Part shown: piece after piece, positions 1 to 7,948 of the stretch
Layout: every line of letters starts with the position of its first letter
How positions within the stretch are numbered: the first letter of the stretch is position 1
From: an uncultured Collinsella sp.
GTDB taxonomy: Bacteria > Actinomycetota > Coriobacteriia > Coriobacteriales > Coriobacteriaceae
Length of the DNA stretch: 57,061 bases
NCBI GenBank assembly: GCA_900543845.1
Contig: UQTD01000003.1
Span: 1-57,061 of the forward strand
Direction of reading: 5' to 3'
Program-made: the position numbers and the translations under genes
Notes under the pieces: generated by a model
Database searches by the model: none
Told to the model about the DNA's origin: nothing
What the model saw: only the letters and a program-made list of their open reading frames with translations

Positions 1-405
1 GCCGTCGTGGCTTGCGACGACCGCCCCGGCACGCTGACCCCCGAATGGGTGCCCGGTGTCTACGACCGTCGTCTGGTCGATTACAAGAACCTGAGCGAGC
101 TGTGTCCCATCGGCCCGCGCGACTTGGTGGTCGTGGCCACAGCGGGCCACAAGTCCGATATCGACGTGGTGATTCAGGCCATGCGCGCCAAACCCGCCTA
201 TCTGGGCTGCTTGGGCTCGCGCCGCAAGACGGCGTTTGTGCGCGCCCGCCTGGAGCAGGAGGGCTTTACGCAGGACCAGATTGACGAGCTGCACCTGCCG
301 ATTGGCGTTGCCATTCAGGCAGAGGATCCCGAAGAGATCGCCATCTCCATCGCTGCCGAGATGATCCACCTGCGCCGCACCAAACTCGTCCCCCGCAAGC
401 GCTAA
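1..405 (+). CDS. XdhC/CoxI family protein, C-terminal part (5' truncated by window edge)
   Basis: The reading frame is open from base 1 (A-V-V-A-C-D-D-R...), so the GTG at 7 is not a convincing start; the gene begins outside the window. About 134 residues remain. They match the C-terminal Rossmann-like domain of XdhC/CoxI proteins: a 'DLVVVATAGHKSD' strand-loop, then 'YLGCLGSRRKT' and the 'LHLPIGVAI' segment, ending in a helix with 'ISIAAEMI'. XdhC-family proteins help insert sulfurated molybdenum cofactor into xanthine dehydrogenase-type enzymes. No hydroxylase subunit is visible here, so its partner is unknown. It is co-oriented with the ribosomal cluster but separated from it by a palindrome and a probable promoter. 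Confidence 0.8.
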   Translation, partial: AVVACDDRPGTLTPEWVPGVYDRRLVDYKNLSELCPIGPRDLVVVATAGHKSDIDVVIQAMRAKPAYLGCLGSRRKTAFVRARLEQEGFTQDQIDELHLPIGVAIQAEDPEEIAISIAAEMIHLRRTKLVPRKR

Positions 406-422
406 TCGCATCCCCATATATG

Positions 423-489
423 AGTTGCGGTGAAATAGTTCCTAGATAAGCCTGACGGGCGGTCAGCCAGGAACTATTTCACCGCAACT
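423..489. repeat. Long hairpin, palindrome family I, copy 1
   Basis: A perfect 21-bp inverted repeat (423-443 with 469-489) beginning AGTTGCGGTGAAATA encloses a 25-nt loop. The same terminal 15 bases recur at 41937-42005 and 55888-55956. It lies just after the xdhC-like stop. It may act as a transcript 3' end, but it lacks a clean U-tract; a REP/MITE-type element is the simplest reading. Confidence 0.85.
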
Positions 490-550
490 GCTTTTTGGGA
501 TCCATTTGTGCGGGGGAGTTGTGGAGTTGTGCAGGCAGACGAGGTTTTTC

Positions 551-579
551 TGGAAATACGCACCCAATGCGCGTATAGT
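551..579 (+). promoter_or_regulatory. Candidate sigma70-type promoter for the rplE cluster
   Basis: TGGAAA (551-556), 17 bp, TATAGT (574-579). It lies about 140 bp upstream of rplE in the only non-coding stretch before the cluster. The -10 box is good and the -35 is moderate. The remaining leader (580-716) shows no recognised structure. Assigned by eye only. Confidence 0.4.
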
Positions 580-716
580 ACCGATTGTTTTGTCGGCTCC
601 TGCTGCGTCGAGTCCAAACCGCGAAATGCCATGAGCGGCGCGGATGCAGCCAGGAGGCACGAGGACAACCCATCGTGGCCACGCCCCGTGCTTAAAACCC
701 CAAGAAGGAGTGAACA

Positions 717-1274
717 ATGGCAGAAGAGAAGTATGTGCCGCGTCTGAAGACCAAGTACAACAACGAGGTCAAGCAGCAGCTTCAGGACAAGTTCCAGTAC
801 GAGAACGTCATGATGATCCCCAAGTTTGAGAAGATCGTCGTGAACATGGGTGTCGGCGAGGCCGCTACCGATTCCAAGGCCATCGACGGTGCCGTGCGCG
901 ACCTGCGCGCCATCACCGGCCAGCAGCCGATGATCACCCGTGCCCGCAAGTCCATCGCTACCTTCCGCCTGCGCGCTGGTATGCCGATCGGCTGCAAGGT
1001 TACCCTGCGTGGCGACCGTATGTGGGAGTTCTTCGATCGTCTGACCTCCGTCGCGATCCCCCGTATCCGCGACTTCCGCGGCATCTCCGCCAAGAGCTTC
1101 GACGGCCGTGGTAACTTCTCCATGGGCGTCACCGAGCAGCTCATCTTCCCCGAGATCGACTTCGATTCCGTCGATCACCAGCGTGGTATGGACATCACTT
1201 TCGTGACCACCGCCAACACCGATGAGGAGGCCAAGGCCCTTCTGGACGCCTTCGGTTTCCCGTTCAAGAAATAG
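717..1274 (+). CDS. rplE: 50S ribosomal protein L5
   Basis: The 185-residue protein is typical in length for L5, which binds 5S rRNA in the central protuberance. It shows the family segments 'KFEKIVVNMGVGEA', 'ITGQQPMITRARKSIA' and the C-terminal 'GMDITFVTTANTDEEAKALL'. The ATG follows 'AAGAAGGAG', a clear Shine-Dalgarno. It is the first gene of the cluster here. In most bacteria rplN and rplX lie immediately upstream, but the preceding 300 bases are non-coding and then come the end of an XdhC-like gene. Confidence 0.98.
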   Translation: MAEEKYVPRLKTKYNNEVKQQLQDKFQYENVMMIPKFEKIVVNMGVGEAATDSKAIDGAVRDLRAITGQQPMITRARKSIATFRLRAGMPIGCKVTLRGDRMWEFFDRLTSVAIPRIRDFRGISAKSFDGRGNFSMGVTEQLIFPEIDFDSVDHQRGMDITFVTTANTDEEAKALLDAFGFPFKK

Positions 1275-1353
1275 GTTCACCTGCCCTATAAGCGCCGTTC
1301 CCACAAGGGGGCGGCGCTTGGGGCGAACAATACTCTATGTGAGGAGGATATAA

Positions 1354-1539
1354 GTGGCTAAGACATCGATGATCGTCAAGTGCAATCGCAAGCAGAAGTT
1401 CTCTACTCGTGAGTACACGCGCTGCCAGCGCTGCGGCCGTCCGCACTCTGTGTACCGCAAGTTCGGCCTGTGCCGTGTCTGCTTCCGTGAGCTTGCACTC
1501 AAGGGCGAGCTTCCCGGCGTTAAGAAGGCCAGCTGGTAA
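1354..1539 (+). CDS. rpsN: 30S ribosomal protein S14, type Z (zinc-binding)
   Basis: The 61-residue short form of S14 has two CxxC pairs ('CQRCG' and 'CRVCF'), the signature of the zinc-containing type Z paralogue, which packs against 16S rRNA in the 30S head. The start is GTG, preceded by GAGGAGG. It sits between rplE and rpsH as in the usual spc order. An 80-bp spacer after rplE contains a GC-rich hairpin (near 1290-1320) without a U-tract, which could modulate downstream expression. Confidence 0.98.
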   Translation: MAKTSMIVKCNRKQKFSTREYTRCQRCGRPHSVYRKFGLCRVCFRELALKGELPGVKKASW

Positions 1540-1658
1540 GTCACTACCAGCGTTTCAAGCATCCGTTTGGAACAGGGAAAACGCGCTAGTTAGGCTTTGC
1601 CGTTAAGGGCGGCGAAGAACCAAGAGCACGTGTTCATCAAGAACGAAGGAGAATCTGT

Positions 1659-2057
1659 ATGAACCTTACAGACCCGATCGCAGATATGCTTACGCGCATC
1701 CGTAACGCTAACTCTGTGAACAAGGCCACGGTCTCCATGCCGAGCAGCAAGAAGCTCGTCGAGATCGCTCGTGTTCTGCACGAGGAGGGCTACATCGAGG
1801 GCTACGATGTCGAGGACACCGTTCCCCAGAAGACTCTGCACATCACGCTTAAGTATGGTCCCAAGAAGGCTAAGGTCATCAACGGCATCCGCCGCATTTC
1901 CAAGCCGGGCCTGCGTAAGTACACCGGCGTTGCCGACATGCCCCGCGTCCGCGGTGGCCTTGGTACCGCCATTATTTCCACCAGCCATGGCGTCATGACC
2001 GACCGCGATGCTCGCAAGCACAACGTCGGCGGCGAGATCATCGCTTACGTCTGGTAA
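1659..2057 (+). CDS. rpsH: 30S ribosomal protein S8
   Basis: The 132-residue protein matches the standard S8 length. It opens with 'MNLTDPIADMLTRIRNA' and ends 'GGEIIAYVW', both diagnostic; the 'ISTSHGVMTDRDAR' stretch is the rRNA-binding C-terminal part. S8 binds helix 21 of 16S rRNA and in E. coli is the translational repressor of the spc operon. The ATG is preceded by AAGGAGAA. A roughly 120-bp spacer separates it from rpsN, longer than elsewhere in the cluster. Confidence 0.98.
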   Translation: MNLTDPIADMLTRIRNANSVNKATVSMPSSKKLVEIARVLHEEGYIEGYDVEDTVPQKTLHITLKYGPKKAKVINGIRRISKPGLRKYTGVADMPRVRGGLGTAIISTSHGVMTDRDARKHNVGGEIIAYVW

Positions 2058-2090
2058 TTCGCTCGGTAGGTAGAAGGAAAGGAGATCACC

Positions 2091-2627
2091 GTGTCTCGTA
2101 TCGGTAATAAGCCTGTCCAGATTCCCGCCGGAGTCGAAGTGGCAGTCAACGGCAACAACGTTGTCGTCAAGGGCCCCAAGGGCCAGCTCGAGCTCGATGT
2201 CTTTGAGAAGCTCGCTATTAACGTCGAGGACAACGTCCTCACCGTTTCCCGTCCCGACGACGAGCGTGAGACCCGTGCCCGCCACGGCCTCACCCGCGCC
2301 CTCATCCACAACATGGTTGTTGGCGTTTCCGAGGGCTTCGAGAAGAAGCTCGAGCTCGCCGGCGTCGGTTACCGCGTGCAGCAGAAGGGCAAGAACCTCG
2401 AGTTCTCCCTGGGCTTCTCGCACCCCGTGATCGTCGAGGCTCCCGAGGGCATCACCTTCGAGGTTCCCGACAACACCCACGTGAACGTCAAGGGTATCAA
2501 CAAACAGCAGGTCGGTCAGATCGCCGCTGAGATCCGCGGCCATCGTCCTCCCGAGCCTTACAAGGGCAAGGGTATCCACTATGTTGGCGAGCACATCCGC
2601 CGCAAGCTGGGTAAGGCCGCCAAGTAG
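2091..2627 (+). CDS. rplF: 50S ribosomal protein L6
   Basis: The 178-residue protein shows the duplicated L6 fold with 'MSRIGNKPVQIPAGV' at the N-terminus and the C-terminal signature 'RPPEPYKGKGI'. L6 lies near the sarcin-ricin loop and the factor-binding site. The start is GTG after AAAGGAGATCACC. It is co-transcribed with rpsH (33-bp gap) and rplR. Confidence 0.98.
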   Translation: MSRIGNKPVQIPAGVEVAVNGNNVVVKGPKGQLELDVFEKLAINVEDNVLTVSRPDDERETRARHGLTRALIHNMVVGVSEGFEKKLELAGVGYRVQQKGKNLEFSLGFSHPVIVEAPEGITFEVPDNTHVNVKGINKQQVGQIAAEIRGHRPPEPYKGKGIHYVGEHIRRKLGKAAK

Positions 2628-2702
2628 TCGTAACCGACTCACTCGCATAAGACCAGCACCCCGTCAGGTGCTGGCAAGATCAACCTTTTTAGGAGTTTAC
2701 GT

Positions 2703-3071
2703 ATGAACAAGCATAAGGCGAAGCTGGAAGGCCTCAAGCGTCGTCAGCGTCGTGTTCGCGGCAAGGTCTCGGGTACCGCCGAGCGTCCGCGTCTTCGCGT
2801 GACCCGTACTAACGCCAACATTTATGCCCAGATCATCGACGACAGCAAGGGCTCCAGCCTGACGCTCGTCTCTGCCTCGACCCTCGAGGCCGAGTTCAAG
2901 GGCACCCACACCTCGAACAAGGAGGCTGCGGAGAAGGTCGGTCAGCTCGTTGGCAAGCGCGCCATCGAGGCCGGCATCACCAAGGTCGCCTTCGATCGCG
3001 GTGGCCGTATCTACCATGGCCGCGTCAAGGCCCTCGCCGACGGTGCTCGTGCCGCCGGTCTCGAGTTCTAG
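2703..3071 (+). CDS. rplR: 50S ribosomal protein L18
   Basis: The 122-residue L18 binds 5S rRNA with L5. It has 'RRQRRVRGKVSGTAERPRLRV' type basic N-terminal residues and the C-terminal 'FDRGGRIYHGRVKALADGAR' motif. The ATG is preceded by TTTAGGAGTTTACGT. It is 14 bp from rpsE. A short GC-rich inverted repeat (CAGCACC...GGTGCTGG) lies in the rplF-rplR spacer. Confidence 0.98.
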   Translation: MNKHKAKLEGLKRRQRRVRGKVSGTAERPRLRVTRTNANIYAQIIDDSKGSSLTLVSASTLEAEFKGTHTSNKEAAEKVGQLVGKRAIEAGITKVAFDRGGRIYHGRVKALADGARAAGLEF

Positions 3072-3085
3072 GAGGTATGTAGCAC

Positions 3086-3610
3086 ATGGCTCGTAATCAG
3101 AAGCAGCAGCGCGAGGCCTCCGAGTTCGAGGAGCGCGTCGTTTACATCAACCGCGTGTCGAAGACCGTCAAGGGTGGTCGTCGCATGAGCCTCGTCGCTC
3201 TCGTCGTCGTTGGCGACGGCAAGGGCAACGTCGGCGTTGGCATGGGCAAGTCCGCTGAGGTGCCCCTGGCCATCTCCAAGGCGTCTCTCGATGCCAAGAA
3301 GAACATGTTCCACGTGCCGGTGACCGATCAGGGCACCATTCCGCACGAGGTTCTCGGTCACTTTGGTGCCGGCCGCATCATCATCAAGCCCGCTGTCGAG
3401 GGTACTGGCGTTATCGCCGGCGGCGCTGTGCGTCCCCTCTTCGAGCTTGCTGGCATCAAGAACGTCCTGTCCAAGTCCCTCGGTACCGACAACGGCCTCA
3501 ACATCATCAAGGCTGCCGTCGAGGGCCTCAAGGAGCTCTCCAGCCCTGAGGACGTCGCGGCTCGCCGTGGCCTGACGGTCTCCGAGATGTTCGTCGGTAA
3601 GGAGAACTAA
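3086..3610 (+). CDS. rpsE: 30S ribosomal protein S5
   Basis: The 174-residue S5 has the dsRBD-like N-domain ('RVSKTVKGGRRMS', 'VGDGKGNVGVGMGKS') and the C-terminal 'GAVRPLFELAGIKNVLSKSLG' motif. It contributes to decoding accuracy and mRNA entry. The ATG follows GGAGGTATGTAGCAC. It is tightly packed in the spc operon, with 2 bp before rpmD. Confidence 0.98.
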   Translation: MARNQKQQREASEFEERVVYINRVSKTVKGGRRMSLVALVVVGDGKGNVGVGMGKSAEVPLAISKASLDAKKNMFHVPVTDQGTIPHEVLGHFGAGRIIIKPAVEGTGVIAGGAVRPLFELAGIKNVLSKSLGTDNGLNIIKAAVEGLKELSSPEDVAARRGLTVSEMFVGKEN

Positions 3611-3612
3611 GC

Positions 3613-3795
3613 ATGGCTGACACCATCAAGATCAAGCAGGTCCGCAGCACCAATGGTTGCAAGCAGGACCAGGTCCGTACTGTCCGTGCCCTCGGTCTCC
3701 ACAGGATCCGCGAGGTTCGCGAGATTGCTGACAACGAGTCCGTCCGCGGCATGATCTTCAAGGTCAAGCACCTTGTCGAGATTGTAGAGGAGTAG
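3613..3795 (+). CDS. rpmD: 50S ribosomal protein L30
   Basis: The 60-residue protein matches L30 in size and in the 'LGLHRIREVREIADNESVRG' core. The start follows GGAGAACTAAGC, overlapping the rpsE stop region. It lies between rpsE and rplO, the canonical order. Nothing unusual. Confidence 0.97.
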   Translation: MADTIKIKQVRSTNGCKQDQVRTVRALGLHRIREVREIADNESVRGMIFKVKHLVEIVEE

Positions 3796-3798
3796 CAA

Positions 3799-4248
3799 AT
3801 GCAGCTTCACGATCTTACTCCCGCGCCCGGTTCCACCAAGAACCGCAAGCGCGTCGGCCGTGGCAATTCTTCGGGTCACGGCACCACTTCTGGCCGCGGC
3901 CAGAAGGGCCAGGGTTCCCGCTCTGGTGGCACCAAGGGTGCCGGCTTCGAGGGTGGCCAGACTCCGCTGGCTATGCGCCTACCCAAGCTTCCGGGCTTCC
4001 GCAACCCCCGTCGTATCGAGTACACCGCTGTCAACGTCGAGCGTCTCGAGCGTAAGTTCGAGGACGGCGCTGTGATCGACGGTGCCGCTCTTAAGGCCGC
4101 TCGCATCACCAAGAGCGAGTTCGAGCCCGTTAAGGTGCTCGGCAATGGTGAGCTCACCAAGAAGTTCACGGTCAAGGTCGACAAGGTCAGCGCCTCTGCG
4201 CAGGCCAAGATCGAGGCCGCCGGCGGAAAGGTCGAGCTGCCGTGCTAA
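3799..4248 (+). CDS. rplO: 50S ribosomal protein L15
   Basis: The 149-residue L15 has the glycine-rich N-terminal extension 'GRGNSSGHGTTSGRGQKGQ' that threads into 23S rRNA, and a C-terminal beta domain. It starts 3 bp after rpmD and its last codons overlap the GTG start of secY, so the two are probably translationally coupled. Confidence 0.97.
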   Translation: MQLHDLTPAPGSTKNRKRVGRGNSSGHGTTSGRGQKGQGSRSGGTKGAGFEGGQTPLAMRLPKLPGFRNPRRIEYTAVNVERLERKFEDGAVIDGAALKAARITKSEFEPVKVLGNGELTKKFTVKVDKVSASAQAKIEAAGGKVELPC

Positions 4249-5528
4249 ATGGTCTTAAGAATGCTTTCCGCATCAAAGAACTGCGCGAAAAGATTCTTTT
4301 TACCATAGCTATGCTCGTCGTGTACCGCATTGGTGCGCACGTTCCTGTGCCCGGCATTCCCTTCCAGGGGATGCTGGGCCTTTTCTCGACCGGGAGCAAC
4401 TCGGTCGCCGCAGGTGCTATGGCCCTCCTGAATCTTTTCTCTGGTGGCGCGTTGAGCTATGTCTCGGTGTTCTCTTTGGGCATCATGCCGTACATCACGA
4501 GCTCGATTATCCTCCAGATGCTCCAGGCCGTCGTGCCTTCCCTGCATGAGCTTGCCCGCGAGGGCGAGGTCGGTCAGACCAAGATTACGCAGTATTCGCG
4601 TTACCTCACCTTGGCTCTGGCTATCCTCAACTCCGTGGGTTACCTCTTCCTCTTTAAGAGCTTCGGCATTAGCTTCAACGGTGCCGGTGCTCCCGAGATC
4701 ATCTTTGACCTCATGATCGTCGGTACGCTCACCGCGGGCGCCATGCTGATCATGTGGATTGGTGAGCTCATCACCCAGCGCGGTATCGGCAATGGCATGT
4801 CGCTGATTATCTTCGCGAACATCATGGCCGGTCTTCCGCAGGCGATCTTCTCCAGCACCGAGGGTAACGCCGGTGGCATCATCACCATGGTGATCATCTG
4901 CGCCATCATCTTGCTGGTCATCCCGCTGATCGTTTTCCTTGAGCGCGGCCAGCGCCGCATCCCGGTCTCTTACGCCAAGCGCGTCGTGGGCCGTCGCATG
5001 ATGGGTGGCCAGACCACCTACTTGCCCATCAAGGTCAACACCGCGGGCGTCGTGCCGATCATCTTCGCTTCGGCGCTGCTGTACTTCCCGGCTCAGATTG
5101 CTGTGTTCTTCCCCGGCATCGGCTGGATTCAGGCAGTTGCCTCTGCGCTTTCGACCGGTTGGCTCAACTGGGTGCTTAATGTTGTCCTCATCGTGTTCTT
5201 CGCGTACTTCTACACCTCCATGGTGTTCAACCCCGATGACACGGCCGACAACCTTAAGAAGCAGGGCGGCTTTATTCCGGGCGTCCGTCCGGGCAGGGCT
5301 ACCGCGGCCTACATCAAGAACGCGCTCAACAAGATTACGCTTCCCAGCGCTGTCTTTTTGGCGCTCATCGCCATCGTGCCTTCGATTATCTTCTCCTTCA
5401 CGGGCAACCATCTGATCCAGGCATTTGGCGGCACGTCCATCCTCATCATGGTCGGCGTCGTGCTCGACACGGTCGATAAGCTCGAAGGCCAGATCAAGAT
5501 GTATGATTACGATGGATTCTTTAAATAG
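4242..5528 (+). CDS. secY: Preprotein translocase subunit SecY
   Basis: The 428-residue inner-membrane channel protein has about ten hydrophobic segments. Recognisable landmarks are 'RIGAHVPVPGI', the plug region after 'SGGALS', 'GIMPYITSSIILQML', 'ITQRGIGNGMSLIIFANI' and 'GFIPGVRPGRATAAYI' near the C-terminal cytoplasmic loop. It forms the SecYEG pore, driven by SecA (encoded at 33509). The GTG start overlaps the rplO stop by 7 bp. adk follows after 18 bp. Confidence 0.98.
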   Translation: MLNGLKNAFRIKELREKILFTIAMLVVYRIGAHVPVPGIPFQGMLGLFSTGSNSVAAGAMALLNLFSGGALSYVSVFSLGIMPYITSSIILQMLQAVVPSLHELAREGEVGQTKITQYSRYLTLALAILNSVGYLFLFKSFGISFNGAGAPEIIFDLMIVGTLTAGAMLIMWIGELITQRGIGNGMSLIIFANIMAGLPQAIFSSTEGNAGGIITMVIICAIILLVIPLIVFLERGQRRIPVSYAKRVVGRRMMGGQTTYLPIKVNTAGVVPIIFASALLYFPAQIAVFFPGIGWIQAVASALSTGWLNWVLNVVLIVFFAYFYTSMVFNPDDTADNLKKQGGFIPGVRPGRATAAYIKNALNKITLPSAVFLALIAIVPSIIFSFTGNHLIQAFGGTSILIMVGVVLDTVDKLEGQIKMYDYDGFFK

Positions 5529-5546
5529 GCTAGAGGAGGATTGCTC

Positions 5547-6173
5547 ATGAACCTCGTATTGCTCGGAGCTCCGGGTGCCGGTAAGGGCACCGTCGCACAG
5601 GAGCTCGTCGCCGAGTTCGGCGTCGCTCACATTTCCACGGGCGACTTGCTGCGTGCTGCCGTCAAGGGTGGCACCGAGCTTGGTATTCAGGCTAAGAAGT
5701 ACATGGACGCCGGCGAGCTCGTTCCCGACCAGCTCGTTATCGACCTTGTCAAGGAGCGCCTTGCCGCCGATGACGCCCAGCAGGGCTTCATCCTCGATGG
5801 CTTCCCGCGCAACACTGCCCAGGCTGTGACACTCGATTCCGAGCTCTCCGCCATGGGTCGCGAGATTGACTGCGCCCTTCTGGTCGACGTGGCCCCCGAG
5901 GTCATCATCGACCGTCTGTCTTCGCGTCGCACCTGCCGCGCTTGCGGTTACACCGGCACCGCTGCCGATGTTACCTGCCCCAAGTGTGGTGGCGAGATGT
6001 ATCAGCGCGACGACGACAAGCCCGAGACCATCAAGAACCGTCTCGACGTCTACGAGAAGTCCACGAGTCCGCTCGTCGACTACTATCGTGGCCAGGGTCT
6101 GCTTAAGTCGGTCAACGGTGACCAGGCTCGCGAGACCGTGTACGGGGATGTCAAAGAGGCTCTCGGTCTATGA
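5547..6173 (+). CDS. adk: Adenylate kinase
   Basis: The protein catalyses ATP + AMP = 2 ADP. The P-loop 'GAPGAGKGT' is at residues 7-15, followed by 'HISTGDLLRAA' (AMP-binding) and 'DGFPRN'. The LID carries four cysteines ('CRACG' and 'CPKCG'), i.e. the zinc-stabilised long form. ATG 5547 is chosen over the in-frame TTG at 5541 because AGAGGAGG lies at ideal distance from it. Length is 208 aa, normal for the long type. It overlaps map by ATGA. Confidence 0.97.
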   Translation: MNLVLLGAPGAGKGTVAQELVAEFGVAHISTGDLLRAAVKGGTELGIQAKKYMDAGELVPDQLVIDLVKERLAADDAQQGFILDGFPRNTAQAVTLDSELSAMGREIDCALLVDVAPEVIIDRLSSRRTCRACGYTGTAADVTCPKCGGEMYQRDDDKPETIKNRLDVYEKSTSPLVDYYRGQGLLKSVNGDQARETVYGDVKEALGL

Positions 6174-6958
6174 TCAAGATTAAGTCTGCAACGCAAATCG
6201 AGCAGATGAAGAAGGCAGGAGCGCTATCTAAGATGGCGCTCCGCCACGTTGGGGCCATGGTTCGCCCTGGTGTTTCGACCTTTGAGCTCGATCAGCTTGC
6301 GGAGCAGATTATCCGCATGCATGGTGGCACCCCGGCCTTTAAGGGTTACGGCGGGTTCCCCGGTACCATCTGTGCATCGATCAACGATGCCGTTGTGCAC
6401 GGTATTCCCAATCCTGACATGATCCTGCGCGATGGCGATATCATCTCCATCGATACGGGTGCCGTTGTCGACGGTTGGGTCGGCGATAACGCTTGGACGT
6501 TTTTCGTCGGTACCCCCACGCCCGAGGCCAAGGCCCTGTGCGAGGTTACGCGCGATTGCCTTAAGGCTGCCATCGAGCAGGCTGTTCCCGGTAACCATAT
6601 TGGGGACATTGGTTATGCCGTCCAGTCCCTCGCCGAGTCTCACGGCTATGGCGTGCTTCGCGATTATGTGGGGCACGGAATTGGCCATGTGATGCACGAG
6701 GACCCCAACGTTCCGAATTATGGAAAGAAGGGGAGGGGCGTTCGTCTCCAGGCTGGAATGGTCATTGCCATCGAGCCGATGGTCACGATGGGATCCAATC
6801 ATGTGAGCACGGGCTCCGATGGTTGGATCGTCACGACCAACGACCACCTGCCCGCCGCGCACTACGAGAACACCGTCGCCATTACCGATGACGGCCCGGT
6901 GATTCTCACCACCGACGCGCAAGGATCCTGGTGTTCGCTCCAGGGCGGAGAAATGTAA
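6170..6958 (+). CDS. map: Methionine aminopeptidase, type I
   Basis: The 262-residue enzyme removes N-terminal Met from nascent proteins. Metal ligands are visible: Asp in 'SIDTGAVVDGW' and 'GDNAWTF', His in 'VGHGIGHVMHEDP', Glu in 'IEPMVTMG' and the C-terminal 'YENTVAIT' Glu. There is no N-terminal zinc finger, consistent with the bacterial MetAP-Ia form. The start overlaps the adk stop (ATGA), implying coupling. The last 15 residues or so past 'ILTT' extend slightly beyond the usual end. Confidence 0.97.
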   Translation: MIKIKSATQIEQMKKAGALSKMALRHVGAMVRPGVSTFELDQLAEQIIRMHGGTPAFKGYGGFPGTICASINDAVVHGIPNPDMILRDGDIISIDTGAVVDGWVGDNAWTFFVGTPTPEAKALCEVTRDCLKAAIEQAVPGNHIGDIGYAVQSLAESHGYGVLRDYVGHGIGHVMHEDPNVPNYGKKGRGVRLQAGMVIAIEPMVTMGSNHVSTGSDGWIVTTNDHLPAAHYENTVAITDDGPVILTTDAQGSWCSLQGGEM

Positions 6959-6994
6959 CAAGTTCCACGTAGTTGTGGAGCCATTACGAAGTTA

Positions 6995-7023
6995 TTACGA
7001 TGCGTGCATACGTGTTGTAGAAT
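6995..7023 (+). promoter_or_regulatory. Possible promoter for infA
   Basis: TTACGA, 17 bp, TAGAAT (7018-7023), about 40 bp before the infA start and within the 104-bp map-infA gap. The -10 is good and the -35 is weak. It would give infA and the alpha-operon genes an internal promoter. Confidence 0.35.
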
Positions 7024-7062
7024 ACTCAATCGCTGTCGTTTTCTAGAGAAAGATGATTGCTT

Positions 7063-7281
7063 GTGAAGAAGGAAGACGCAATTGAGCTCGAGGGTACGGT
7101 AAAGGAACCGCTGCCCAACGCCATGTTTAAGGTCGAGCTCGAGAACGGTCATTCGGTTCTGTGCAACATTTCTGGCAAGATCCGAATGAATTACATCCGT
7201 ATTCTCCCCGGTGACAGGGTTGTCGTGGAGCTTTCCCCGTACGACCTGACCCGCGGCCGCATCACCTATCGCTATAAATAG
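7063..7281 (+). CDS. infA: Translation initiation factor IF-1
   Basis: The S1/OB-fold protein occupies the 30S A site during initiation. The sequence 'KKEDAIELEGTVKEPLPNAMF' and 'MNYIRILPGDRVVVELSPYDL' are diagnostic. GTG 7063 is chosen because it gives M-K-K-E-D, aligning with the usual M-A-K-E-D start; a TTG two codons upstream (7057) is possible. Length 72 aa is standard. It is followed by a 150-bp spacer with a 6-bp-stem hairpin (about 7305-7340), then rpmJ. Confidence 0.96.
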   Translation: MKKEDAIELEGTVKEPLPNAMFKVELENGHSVLCNISGKIRMNYIRILPGDRVVVELSPYDLTRGRITYRYK

Positions 7282-7431
7282 CGGCACGCATACACGCACT
7301 CCTTTTCCGACTGCAGGCTTAGCTCAACCTACGGTCGGATTGCGTGTGAAGACCAGCCATAGTTTTAAACGCCTGCGGCTGGGCGAGTAGATAGTAGGGA
7401 AGTAGTTTGAGCGCTACCGAAAGGAAGAACG

Positions 7432-7545
7432 ATGAAGGTACGTCCTTCGGTCAAGAAGATGTGCGATAAGTGCAAAATCATTAGGCGCCATGGCAAGGTC
7501 CTCGTCATTTGCGAGAACCCCCGTCATAAGCAGCGTCAGGGTTAA
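7432..7545 (+). CDS. rpmJ: 50S ribosomal protein L36, zinc-binding (C+) form
   Basis: A 37-codon gene with start ATG after AAAGGAAGAACG. The product reads M-K-V-R-P-S-V-K-K-M-C-D-K-C..., with 'CDKCK', a later Cys ('VICENPRH') and His, the complete zinc ribbon of C+ L36. It lies between infA and rpsM, the standard position, 14 bp before the rpsM start. Confidence 0.96.
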   Translation: MKVRPSVKKMCDKCKIIRRHGKVLVICENPRHKQRQG

Positions 7546-7559
7546 GAGAGGAGACTACG

Positions 7560-7934
7560 TTGGCCCGTATTAATGGTGTCGACCTCCCGCGTGAGAAGCG
7601 CGTTGAGATCGGTCTGACCTACATTTACGGCATCGGCCGCACCACTGCGACGAAGATTTGCGTCGAGTGCAACGTTAACGTGGATACGCGCGTTAAGGAC
7701 CTCACCGAGGATGAGGTTAACGCCATCCGCGATTATATCGACAAGAACCAGATCATGGTTGAGGGCGACCTCCGCCGTGAGCGCAACCAGAACGTCAAGC
7801 GCCTTATGGACATCGGCTGCAACCGCGGCCTTCGTCACCGCAAGGGCCTCCCGGTCCGCGGCCAGCGCACCCACACTAACGCTCGTACCCGCAAGGGCCC
7901 GAAGCGTCAGATCGGTGCTAAGAAGAAGAAATAA
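7560..7934 (+). CDS. rpsM: 30S ribosomal protein S13
   Basis: The 124-residue S13 of the 30S head contacts 50S bridges and the P-site tRNA. It has 'ARINGVDLPREKRVEIGLTY' at the N-terminus and the basic C-terminal 'GQRTHTNARTRKGP'. The start is TTG, preceded by AGAGAGGAG; the protein alignment supports it since the mature N-terminus A-R-I follows directly. Confidence 0.97.
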   Translation: MARINGVDLPREKRVEIGLTYIYGIGRTTATKICVECNVNVDTRVKDLTEDEVNAIRDYIDKNQIMVEGDLRRERNQNVKRLMDIGCNRGLRHRKGLPVRGQRTHTNARTRKGPKRQIGAKKKK

Positions 7935-7948
7935 GGAGCGCTAGATAG

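Noticed and set aside
4245..5630. Long minus-strand open frames opposite secY and most other core genes (also 13234-14577, 15625-17901, 34718-36301).
   Set aside because: They mirror well-supported plus- or opposite-strand genes, have no recognisable domains and low-complexity compositions, as expected for antisense frames in GC-rich DNA.
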